Shown here piece after piece: positions 46,682 through 56,945 of a stretch of DNA of 64,000 bases. Under the pieces are notes generated by a model that saw only the letters and a list, made by a program, of their open reading frames with translations, did not search any database and had not been told where the DNA came from. Every line of letters starts with the position of its first letter. Position 1 is the stretch's first letter. The position numbers and the translations under genes are program-made. This DNA is from Neckera pumila (Eukaryota > Streptophyta > Bryopsida > Hypnales > Neckeraceae): contig OZ018408.1 in NCBI GenBank assembly GCA_963969595.1, positions 12,521,823 through 12,585,822 on the forward strand, written 5' to 3'.

Positions 46682-47165
46682 CTACCCTAAATTATTTATT
46701 TTACAGATTGTGACTTCCATGAACAAGTCACAATCGGTGGACCACCCAAAACAGTGGACGATATTCGGATGAGAAACACGCAAAGCAACCTCCAGTTCTC
46801 TGATAAACTTGGGGTTCTGGAACTTGGGGTTGCGACGCAAATCGTCATCGCAGTGGAATCGTTTCCTGGCAAAGGTGCCATCTCGCCATAGTATTATGGA
46901 AACATCTCCGTCGGTCCCTCCCTTGATATCCCTCACCGGCACTACATGTTTCGCCTCCAAGAACCAGAGTTTCAGTAAGTTAGCTAATTCATCCACAGCT
47001 ATGCGACCTTCCAATCTGATCCTCAGTTGCTCAGCCAGGGCACAATTCGTACAAGACTGATTTTGGAGTTGTCCTTCCAGTGCAGGACCGATTCCTCTCA
47101 GCCAGGACACAATTCTGCAGAGTTTCTGTTCCTCTCAGCCGCGCAAGTTCTAGCAAAAACTCCAT
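46682..47165 (-). pseudogene. protein kinase N-lobe fragment with disrupted start
   Basis: From 47110 the frame reads ALAEQLRIRLEGRIAVDELA, LLKLWFLEAKHVVPV, GDVSIILWRDGTFARKRF, then FIRELEVALRVSHPNIVHCF. This is a typical kinase N-lobe: ATP-site Lys in FARKRF, alpha-C Glu in RELEV, and HPNIV. It stops after DLFMEVTI, where GTAAAA at 46704 could be a donor. No HxD, DFG or APE exon follows downstream, so no active kinase can be made. An ATG at 47165 starts MEFLLELARLRGTETLQNC in another frame. A 67-bp segment with near-repeats AATTGTGTCCTGGCTGAG and AATTGTGCCCTGGCTGAG separates the frames, so a small duplication appears to have caused the shift. It could share ancestry with the kinase at 61999, but the N-terminal sequences differ. 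Confidence 0.65.
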
Positions 47166-47711
47166 ACGGCTCTATCGGTTACATGTGACAACCTCCCGAT
47201 AGTTCGAAGCACAATCCTTGAAATCGAACAGTTGGATTGAGCGGGTCTCAGGACTCCCTATCCAATTTCATGAACCTTTCGGTTTCCCTAAAGAATCAAG
47301 GAGTCAGAAGCAGATCGGAACTCTAAGCAAAGAGTTGCAACCCCATTAACCAACCAAGATCGCTTAAGAATTGTGGAGATTCAAAGACCCCCTATGAACG
47401 CGTAACGAGAGCCCTCGCTTGTCTAACTCTTAATGCGCCGATAGAGCTTCATATCCGGTCACACACCACAAACCTAAACCCCAGATGTCGGATTGATCGA
47501 CCAAGACAAGTGCCCGATCTAGGGCAGCTAAAAAAGACCACGGGACAACTACAATAGCCCTAGAAGGACGAGCCGGTGGCCGCTCTTCAAACCTCACTGA
47601 CAGCCATTCTGTGTGCTGCCATTTCGCAACTGCACATGAATTATTTTATTTTATTTTTTCAGAAATGAAATCATAAATCATGGGTAAATAGCAAGAAATG
47701 ACCAAGATACA
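47166..47711 (-). other. GC-richer 5' flank of kinase fragment
   Basis: 47180-47640 is clearly GC-richer than its surroundings and ends at 47640 against AT-rich DNA. On the minus strand, ATGGCAGCACACAGAATGG near 47625 could be a small first exon, but no supported splice joins it to 47165. Promoter or leader origin is a guess. Confidence 0.3.
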
Positions 47712-49129
47712 GTGACAAACAAAACTGATTATGAATTTGAAACTTTTTCATTTGAACAACCGGCATACCACAATTATCAATGGGCAAAGTCTAAAAGTAG
47801 ATATACTAAAGTTGTAGCATGCTACACACAACACATTACTATGAAATTATGAAAAAGAAATTAGTTGTGATTTGAAAGATAATCAATTTTAAAATTTGTC
47901 ATGTCATAAAAAAAAACTATTTTGTGCCTTGGCATGTTGGTAAATATCATTTCAAATTGTTGTACACAAAAATTGAAAGAAGTTGACATTTACAAAATTT
48001 AAATACTCACAATTTGACAAACATGCAAATGATGTTGGTTCTCATTTTTCACAATATATGAATATATTTTGGGAATTGAAGGCATAGAATTGCATTAGTT
48101 ATTGTAGAAAGAATATAGGTTATAATATGTATTATTATTACATCTTAATGCCCTTCCATTTGAAATATTTGTTGAATAAGGCAATGCATTCAATTAATAC
48201 ATTAGAGCAATATGATGCAATTTTAGGTTCCAATTTTTTATACAAGAGTTTACAATGCACATAATTAATTCAACCAATCAAACAATTTGTTTAGATTAAT
48301 TTTTGTAATATAAAAAAAATTTAATTTTATAGGAAAAAAGTGTAATTTTTGGTGTTTTTGAACTTTACAATGATATTGAAAATGATAGTTTAGTTTTTTT
48401 GGATTAGTTGAATCAATTCTGTATATCATGAATTATAGTCTTTGTATAAAAAATCTAAATCTAAAGTACATCATGTAGCTCTAAAATATAAATTGTACAC
48501 ATTATCTTATTCGACAAATATTTTAAATGCAAGGATATTAAGATGTAACAATGGTTCATGTTGCAATTTAAAAAGCATCATATAACTCTAAAATATAAAT
48601 TCCATGCATTATCCTATTTCAACAAATATTTCAAATGCAAGGGCATTAAAATGTAGCAATAATTCATGTTGCAACCAATACTCTCTCTATAGTGGCTAAC
48701 GCAATTTCATACCATCAAATCCAAAAAATATTCAAATATTGTGAATAACAACATCATTTGCATGTTTGTCAAATTGTAAATATTTTAAATTCTATAAATA
48801 TCCACATTTTTCAATTTTGTGTACAATAATTTGAAATGATGTATACTAATTAATAAAGGTACAATTTTTTCTTGAGTTCTATAAAAAAATGACAAAATAT
48901 AAAGTAATTCCAAATAAAAGTACACAAATCAAATTTCAGACATGGCTAATTTTGAGTTTTATTTTCTTTCAAATCACTACAAATTTTTCTTTCAAACTTC
49001 CGCAGGAATGTGTTCAATGTTCCATACTACAACTTCTGTGTATTTACTTTTGGACTTTGCCCACTGATGCTTATGGTATGGTTGTTTGAATGAAAAAGTT
49101 TCAAATTCATACTCAATTTTTGTTGTCAC
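47712..49129. mobile_element. very large foldback element (1.4 kb)
   Basis: Arms of roughly 550-600 bp pair with each other. GTGACAAACAAAACTGATTA at 47712 faces GTGACAACAAAAATTGAGTA read inward from 49129. Further pairs are TGGGCAAAGTCTAAAAGTA, CATGCAAATGATGTTG and GCATTAGTTATTGTAG versus their complements at about 49060, 48760 and 48700. Within the right arm a 112-bp segment (CATCATGTAGCTCTAAAATA at 48468, CATCATATAACTCTAAAATA at 48579) is tandemly duplicated. The central 200 bp is unique. No coding sequence. Confidence 0.8.
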
Positions 49130-51410
49130 CATACACTCAAAGGTGCTATATGGACTAAGAATCTTTTTAGAAAATTCAATAATATCATATTGAGGAAATT
49201 TGTAATACTATTCATTGAAAATATACTTAAGCAACTTTGTAAACGACCAAAACAAGTATTGAATGAAAAAACAATTTTTTCCATTCTATAGTCTCAGGTG
49301 AAGTCATTCATCATACATTTAGTGTTTGCGGCGTCCTTCTAGAATTAACCCTTAAATGGCGGAGTCTATGACCATTTTCTCAAATTTGAAATGGGCAAGT
49401 GCAAGCTAGACTGACCCACAATGGACTGTCGTACTCCATGTTTTTGGTTATATTTTTATTTTTGAAGGTTAATAAAATATATGGTATGCTTATAATTAAA
49501 AAGATTCATATATATGCTGTATATTTAATATATTACAACCTCCCATAGGTGAATTAAATAAATTTTTCATCTTTTAAGTGTTATGGACTATTAGTCTTCA
49601 CTATAATATTGTCAAAATCCATTAACTTTTATGAAATGACTCTTGAATTTATATAAGTATATAAAATATCATTTTGTTATTTGAAGAATACAAAAATGAA
49701 ATGTAAAAGGAATTGTGGTATGTATTCATAGAACTTATATTTTATTTTTAAAGAAATGATTTTTCTATATTATTATCTCATCAAAAATAATATTGAATTT
49801 TTGGAGGTACATTAGACACATTTAAAATGAACTCTGTACAAATCTATCTTATCAAAATAGTTTTAATAAATATATTTAAGGATGGTCTAACTTTCTTTAG
49901 AAATAATTTTCATTACAATCAATTCTACTATTTATTAAAAGAAATCAAAATTTGATGTCATCTTTGAAGTTTTTTAATATAAGTGTACAAAAAGCACTTC
50001 AATTAAATTTCTTCATCTTTTTCTTCAACACACTATAATTCTATAAAGAAATTATAGAAAAAATTAAAAAAATTTAGAGGTCATATGCAAAAAAATGAAA
50101 AGGACTTTTATGATTGTTTTTCTACCAGCTTTGGTATAGTTTAAGCTTATGCTTGTTCAAAGTCCCTCTCTATAAATCCTCCATTTCTTTGCTACTTACT
50201 AGTGAAATTTTTTTTATGTTTTAGAGATCAAATCACATATCTAATATATATCATAAGTTTCAAATTTTTTTGTGAAAATTTTAAATTCTTATGAATCATA
50301 AAATCTGGAAAATTGAAAATTCATACCAAGTACAAAATATGCTTGAAAAATTGAAAATTTTGGAATAGAAGTAAACTTCAATGTTAAGCGTTGTGGCGTA
50401 AAGAAACCTTTTGTGTCACTCAATATTTAGAAAATTGGTTATAGATCCTGTCAACTTCAAACTTCAATGAAAGGCTTATTTTAAGGTATTTTATCAAAAT
50501 TTTGAAATAGAGTACAAATTAAACTTTCAAAGCTTCATTTTTGCTAATTTTACTCAAAAAAGAAAGAAATTATTTTGAATGTCTAAATCTAGTTTTAAAG
50601 GAAAAAACTCAAAGTATTGAAAAACATAGTAATATATACTATTTTTTTTTTATAAATTACCCCATATAAAATCAAAACCCAACTAGATTGTATTGAACTT
50701 AGTTGATAATCAATGATGTGGATTTAGCATTAAAAAAAATTGCACAAAAGATTGGATGAAAATCATCCATTTTTCAATGTACACAAAGCGTGTTTGACTA
50801 TATAAAGGATTCAAAATATCCTCAGTGGTCTTCTAGGATTTTTGTTGGCTATAAATGTATAGACACTCTAGTATCCACCTCTAATATCTTGGTTTTTACC
50901 CTTAGGAGAGAGGTGGATAGTATAGCTTAGTGTTTCCAGATTAGCCTCTTTTTTTCACCTCCAAGAAAATATGTAATTAACTTATTATTTTCCTTGCATG
51001 GTCAAACTTGAAATTTGGAATTGGAGATTCTAAATTAGGATATTCTTTCATGTTTATTAGAATCAAAAGAAGTTTTGAGTTTTTTATTTGGGCTTGTCTT
51101 TAGCCAAGTTTTGGGGTGCTTTCACTTTGGCATGTGAGCAGAAAAAAAACATAGGTTTTGAATAGCTTTATTTTGCTGTTAAATACAAACAAACAAAAAG
51201 TTTAAGTCCAAATGAATATTAAAATTAAATAATATTTTGGAAGTTAGAAAGTTTCCTCCATGTATTTTACAAGTCTCTCAATAATTCCAATCATCATCTT
51301 GCAATTATTATTGAACACTTCCATGTAGAATTCTGGAATTTGATTGTAATTCCTTTTATCTTTTCCATATAGGTTGGCAAATTTTTGTACATAGAAGTTT
51401 GGCTTTAGAA
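49130..51410. other. no gene recognised (2.3 kb)
   Basis: Extremely AT-rich with long A and T runs. I see no splice-flanked exon, terminal repeat, tandem array or structured RNA. A decayed element without recognisable ends is possible. Confidence 0.45.
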
Positions 51411-52132
51411 GTGATTGCAAGAAACGCTTGTCTTATTTTGCACTACACCTTGCATCTTAATTTGTTTTTTGGCCATAACTTTTGCGTTCTAATTCCAAAT
51501 GACTCAAGATTCATAGGCAAGGTACTCATAACTATTACATGCCTTATCTATTTTTTGTAATTTAAGAAAATGACTTTGTCCAAAAATAGCCCCTAATTTT
51601 ATATCAAACTTGCCAATTTTTATTCTTTTGAACAAAGTAGTACCCCAAAAAACAAATTTGGAGCTAAAATTTGGAAATGATGGGTTTTTAGTTTACTTTT
51701 AGCTACTTTTCAAAGAATTTTTAAAATAATTAATTATTTGTTGTATAGAAGTTCACAAAATGAGCCTCTTCCTACTTGCTTTTTGAAATGTATAAAAATT
51801 ATTTTGGTGGTTCTTTTGGTGAATGAGCATCTCTATATAGTTGTTGCAATGGCCAAACTTTTGATTTTTTTAAATTTTTTTCCCTATTTTCTACTAATTA
51901 AAATATCAAATGATGTATTTTTTTGAGATTTGATACTTTTCTAGTTCTTGTACTTAGAGAATTTTTCTATGATTTTCCTTTGGTGGTTACCTTCATTTTG
52001 TAGGCATATACATTCATTTGGCTATATTTAAAAAAAAATTAAAAATTATTTTCTAATTTTAAAGTATTCCAGAAAAAAATGTATGAATATTGTAAAATGC
52101 AACAAAATTGACAGGTGTTTCTTTTAATCACC
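51411..52132. mobile_element. family N element, copy 4 (722 bp)
   Basis: Left end GTGATTGCAAGAAACGCTTG, right end (other strand) GGTGATTAAAAGAAACACCT. The body parallels 33121-33764 (GGCCATAACTTTTGCG, CAAAAATAGCCCCTAATTTT, GTGGTTCTTTTGGTGAATGA). CTTTAG lies just outside both ends and may be part of a target duplication. Non-coding. Confidence 0.72.
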
Positions 52133-53519
52133 TTTAGTTAGTGCTTTAGGGCCCTTACAATACTACTTTGACATTCAATCGTAGTGTGTCATGTAATGGG
52201 CCTTCAAATTACTATTTATATAAGTTTAGTTACATTATTCTTTATTTTCTTTGATAGTAGGTCACTTGACTATTTATAGGTCGCATTTGATAAATAAAAA
52301 TGGAAAACAAGGAATTTGAGGACTCTTAAAAAATAGATGTAAATTAGAGTGTGCCAAATTTAGTGAATAAGAATACCTATACCAATATGCCAACACAAGC
52401 CCATCCGGGGTCATAAAGGAGAGTTTAAAGGTGCTTGACCCTACTAAAATGATCACTATTGCACAACAAAATTGCAATTTTGTAAGAGACAATAACTTTG
52501 CCAAAACTACTTTTTCTTCCACAAATAGTTCATTGGATTAACAATATTGGAGATTATTTTTGCTACTAGAAGACGCCTTGGAGTTGGTTGGAAGGAAAAA
52601 TAGGGAGTTGCACCAATGGGACAAACAAGTTCCAAAGCTTTGTGTGCCATTTCCATGGACTTTCTTTCTCAAGTATGATTTGTTGTGGCACACTAATTTT
52701 GTCTTTTAGCTTGTTTTCATTTGTCCAATTTGATCATTGTATCTATTCAAAAGATATATTTGATGCACTAATTTCAAACCAAACAAAAAATAGTAATATA
52801 ATTAATGAGTCATTTAGAATGTTGCATAAATGATGTTCTAAGGATACAAATGTTTAAGATTACTCTTGAGCTTAGGCAAAGGGATGCTCGGGTGATCCAT
52901 TTGTCGAGGTACATTTTGATGCAGATCAATGTATGAGATGCAATAGTGAAGTGGATCAGTGTTTGGAAAGTTTTTGGAGATCTTTGAGCTAATGTCCTCC
53001 TTCCACAAAAATAGACTCGTTTTTGTTTCTCGTGGTCATCAATTGCATTATCTCAATTACAAAAAGTATTGGTCTATTTTTTGCAATATCAATTTCTCAC
53101 TAGCCATTTTCCTCCAAATTGAAATTGGCACCAGCTAAATTGCTAAATTCTTGCATTAGAAAAAAAATGGGACATTCTTCCAAAGGATATTCCATAGCCC
53201 TCCAAAGACCCTGCGGATTAGTTTTTTTTGGCTTACAAACTATTTTTTGTCCTATAACATGGCGATGTTAGATGCTCGGCAATGGCTCCAAATCCAAATT
53301 CAAAATATTAAAAAATCAAATTTAAGGTACTCTAATGCACCTTAACCTTGATTATTTAACACTTTGTATTTGGATGCACCTTGCACTCAAACCAAATTGT
53401 GCCAAAAAAAGGAAATGTCCTAAAATAATCAAATGACCATCAACCACCAAATTTTTTTTTTGTGGCAATGTAAAGGATTAATTTCATTGACATTAGGTGA
53501 ATTATAAGATGAGAGGAAG
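52133..53519. other. no gene recognised (1.4 kb)
   Basis: Short frames at 52274-52522 (-) and 52588-52833 (+) have no family features, splice context or conserved motifs, and I treat them as chance. No mobile-element ends were recognised. Confidence 0.4.
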
Positions 53520-53657
53520 AGCTTTTTATGGAAGTGGGGTAGTAGGAGGATTAACAACCCATGTGGGATATGTATCTTCACTCATTTGACAATGAGTGAA
53601 GATACATTTCTCACATGGGTTGTTAACCCTACCACTACCTTACTTCCATAAAGAACT
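53520..53657. mobile_element. foldback MITE (138 bp)
   Basis: Arms AGCTTTTTATGGAAGTGGGG and, from the right, AGTTCTTTATGGAAGTAAGG pair through AACAACCCATGTGGGA to the loop between TCTTCACTCATT and AATGAGTGAAGA. Its GTTAACAACCCATGTG-type end resembles sequence at about 46331. Confidence 0.8.
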
Positions 53658-53690
53658 GCTTTTATCATTTGGTAACTTACAAATTTATTA

Positions 53691-53870
53691 AATCAAAACA
53701 AATTAAGTTCTAAATAAGCCAAATTAAGGGGCTATTGAAGATAGTTGGCTTTGGCATTTAGCTTCAATAGCCTCTTAATTTGGCTTATTTAGAACTTAAT
53801 TTGTTTTTATTAAGTCAAATTAAATCCAATTAAGCCAAATTTTGTGGCTTGATTGGATTTAATTTGACTT
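53691..53870. repeat. two adjacent palindromes
   Basis: The first (53691-53811) pairs ACAAATTAAGTTCTAAATAA with its complement through CAAATTAAGGGGCTATTGAAG. The second (53812-53870) pairs AAGTCAAATTAAATCCAATT with its complement around AGCCAAATTTTGTGGCTT. They abut, giving two back-to-back hairpins. Confidence 0.8.
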
Positions 53871-54247
53871 AATTGAAACAATTGTCAACTAAACACTGTT
53901 TGTTAAGTTAAAAATTGCGGATACAATGGTCTATATGTTTAAAAAAAAAACTAAAATCGCGGATACATTTTGAAGTCGCGAAAATAGTTATAGCTTGACT
54001 ATTTTTGCAAAAGTCATACTAGCTACTACTCACTTTTGTCACTTTTGCAAATGTTAGACCCACATTTTAATTGCTTTGTATGTCACTTTGGAACAACCTT
54101 CCGGATGGCTGGAATTTCTTCTAATGTAATGTAATAAAAAAAACAATTCTAAACTGAAAGTACTAATTAATATTGCATTTTTGGTAGGAATTGAACTTTG
54201 CATAGCTGCCACTTCATCAAATTTGAAGGCCAAGGATTCTCTCAATC

Positions 54248-54425
54248 ACTAGTAGAAAAATCAACGTCCAAATCAACAAAAAAGTGTTGATTTTTTCTGC
54301 AAAGTTTCGGCACTGCCCATAGATTTTGGATAACCCATGACCTACCCTTGGTCACCGACTGGGTTTGAACTGATGACCTCATGACTAGCAACCCAAGGAC
54401 CCAACCAACAAACCAACATTTAACT
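54248..54425 (-). mobile_element. candidate tRNA-derived SINE
   Basis: On the minus strand, AGTTCAAACCC (54371-54361) matches a pol III B box. About 15-35 bp upstream, GGTTGGGTCCTTGGGTTGC is A-box-like, and GAGGTCATC precedes the B box as in many plant SINEs. The left border on the plus strand, CACTAGTAGAAAAATC, instead looks like a CACTA end, so the origin is mixed or uncertain. No tRNA fold can be drawn over the region. Confidence 0.35.
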
Positions 54426-54602
54426 TTCATATTATAAAAGCATTAGAAGAAATTTAGGTCTTCATAGTGCCCTCTGGAATGTCTTTGATAGGTGACCTAA
54501 ATTGGATTTAAATACGTACTTGTTGACAAAGAAATGATATTTTCCCCCTATTTCCACCCATTTTTGACATCATGATGTTTACACAATTGCATGCCTTCTA
54601 TA

Positions 54603-54957
54603 GGACAATGGGACATTAGGTACCCCTTGTCATTCAAATCCTTAGTACATTGAGGGAATACTTTATACAAAAAAGGACAAATTTCGAGTGCAACTAAGTA
54701 CTAGTGGCTCATGATTTTTGTGGAATGAAATGCTTCTTAACGGACGGTGAGACATTAGATACTTCTTGTCATTTGAGTCCTAGTCACTATGAATGAATTC
54801 TTTATTTTAAAAGGTTCATGGGTACTTGATTGCTCATAATGTTTGCAAAATGAATTGCTTTTTATTGGACAATTAGACATTAGGTACTTTTTGTCATTTA
54901 GTCCTTGGTACTATAAGCTAATTTTTTATTTTGACAAATTCATAGGTACTTGATGAA
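54603..54957. repeat. three diverged tandem units of about 125-140 bp
   Basis: Units start at 54603, 54742 and 54867 with GGACAATGGGACATTAGGTA, GGACGGTGAGACATTAGATA and GGACAATTAGACATTAGGTA. Each continues CTTGTCATT..GTCCT..AC, then GGTACTTGAT or similar. Divergence implies an old array. Non-coding. Confidence 0.75.
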
Positions 54958-55116
54958 ATTCACACAAGGTAGCGACACAATTATGTACATATTTGTGTAC
55001 ATAGTCTATCATCTCTAGCCTTCAATAAATAGCTTGGCATGTCAATTCTTGAGGGGCTCTTTGAGGTCAAACTTTTCCTAATGGGAGTTTTTTTTTTACT
55101 TATCCATTTACACTTT

Positions 55117-55495
55117 GATACTTTTTAACTTAGCAGACTTGGGCAGCCACTTTGGCATAGCAAAAGAACTTTTTTTAGAAAACCTTGAGCTAAGAAAGGT
55201 TGTCAAATGAAGCTAAATTTCACCTTTAAAAATTCTTTTGTGGTTTTGAGTCTCCCGTCAAAAGTTAAGGACAAAATTCAGAGCATATGTTAGAAAATGT
55301 CAAAGAAAATGTCCCTTTCAACCCTCTCTGAAATTTCTTCATAACTTTTGATTAAAGTAATTGAAATCTCAAATGGATTGTAGGATATGAAATTTAACCA
55401 TATTTTGACACCTTTTTATAGTTCAAAGTTTTTTGAAAAAAATTATTCTACTATGCCAAAATGGACGCCAAAGTTTGCTGAGTTAAGAAAATACC
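55117..55495. mobile_element. large foldback element FB2 (379 bp)
   Basis: Arms of about 160 bp: GATACTTTTTAACTTAGCAG at left and GGTATTTTCTTAACTCAGCA from the right, passing through TTTTGGCATAGTAG-like words. The centre (CAAAAGTTAAGGACAAAATTC versus AAATTTCTTCATAACTTTTG) resembles the foldback at 45885, so these form one family. Confidence 0.75.
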
Positions 55496-55559
55496 AATTC
55501 TAAACGATTAAGTTTAAAAAAAGTACTTTTATTGCATATAGAATTTCAACCATGGTGTT

Positions 55560-56945
55560 TTAATCCCTAAAGGACCAATTGGCATTTTTGGGCAACATAG
55601 CAATTATGGATAACTTGCTACAGACGGAGTTTTAATCTTTTTCTTTAAAATGTTCATACAACATGTGGTCAAGGAATAGCTCAATAGGTAGCTTAAGCGC
55701 TCAGAAAAATCACTTTCTAAGAATAAAAAAATTCAACTTAGTTTCCTAGATTTATATACGTGGAATGCTTTGAATTATTCCATTTAAATTAACAAGATGA
55801 AAGTTATGAGGAGTTTTAGTTTGCGGGCAATTATAGAATCTCTAAAATAAACATTAAAATTCTTTTATTTGACTCAATTTTTCATATTTGACCCTTAAAG
55901 GCCCAAAGTCCCCTCGAGGGACACTTGGGATTTTGGGCATGCTCGTGTGACCTGAAATTTTGGCCTGATTTTTTGAAACTTGTTTTGAAGGTAGAAATCA
56001 CATTAGCTTTCTCAAAATTTAATTTTCCTTCAATCGGTGCCCAAGAGCAAAAGTTATGCCACCCAAAGTCAAAAAAGCAATTTGCCAGGCAAAAAAAAAA
56101 CTATAAAAAATTATATTTTTTTTCTTAATTTTTTTTTCTCAAAGATCATGTTTTTGTCTACATTTGAAGCTTTGATTCATTCTATTTGGACTCAAAATGA
56201 GAAAGTTATAGACAATCTTGATTTTTGGGCACTCTAGCATCTTCTTCAAAAAACAACTTATAGAATTCATTGTCAAATGCAATTTTCAAATTTTTTCAAA
56301 TTTTTTTTCTTGAAAAGGTTAAGTTTATTTGCAAGAACAATTACACCATTGAGATTATCATGGTATTTTAATTCCACCTAAGAGCTATTGACGCTTTAGT
56401 GTTTCATTCAATTTTGGACCTACTTCTACTTAACAATTTTTTTATATGTGAAAATCAAGTTTCGACATTCTGAAATTTTTTTTGCCCAAATCTCAATTCA
56501 AATGTTCAGCATAAAGAAATTTAACCCAATGGTGTGTAGTGAAAAATAAATCTACAAATGGCCATCAAAGTCATTTGAAATTGCAAGCCACAGTTCAAAA
56601 AAAAAAATTCAACTTCAAATGCTAATATCTTCCAATTTGTATTGTCAAACTTCATGAAACTTTTACCACATATTCCAAGACAAGTGAAGTATAAGATCCT
56701 AGGGTTAGATTCTAAAAAAACTATTTTTTTTGGACTCTTGAGTGATCGCAACAAAAATGGCAGTTTTCACTGGTTTTGGAGCTAGAAATTGCCTTGGGCC
56801 TTTAGGGATTGAAGAAGTAAACAAAAGAATTGAATGTAGATTATTTGTTACAACATTGCAACCACTGGCATTAGAATGTTTCAATTCCATAACTAAATTC
56901 TTAGTGATTTAGTATTTTAAATCATACTCTACTTTTTCTACTTAT
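55560..56945 (+). mobile_element. TTAA-type element F, 3'-truncated, interrupted by G copy 3
   Basis: Starts TTAATCCCTAAAGGACCAAT and matches B2/C through GTTATGAGGAGTTTTAG to 55887. It resumes at 56813 (AAGAATTGAATGTAG, TTACAACATTGCAACCA, CAATTCCATAACTAAATTC) and fades near 56945 before the expected right end. Confidence 0.75.
55888..56812 (-). mobile_element. TTAA-type element, family G copy 3 (925 bp), inserted at TTGA
   Basis: Left end CCCTTAAAGGCCCAAAG, right end TCCCTAAAGGCCCAAGG on the other strand. Both borders read TTGA in the same direction. The host family's uninterrupted copies read TTTTTGAAA at this position, so TTGA was the original target and was duplicated. Body landmarks GGCAGTTTTCACTGG and AAGTTATAGACAATCTTG match family G. 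Non-coding. Confidence 0.85.

Noticed and set aside
46809..47060. Plus-strand frame over the kinase fragment
   Set aside because: The minus strand has clear kinase motifs (HPNIV, FARKRF), so this is a shadow.
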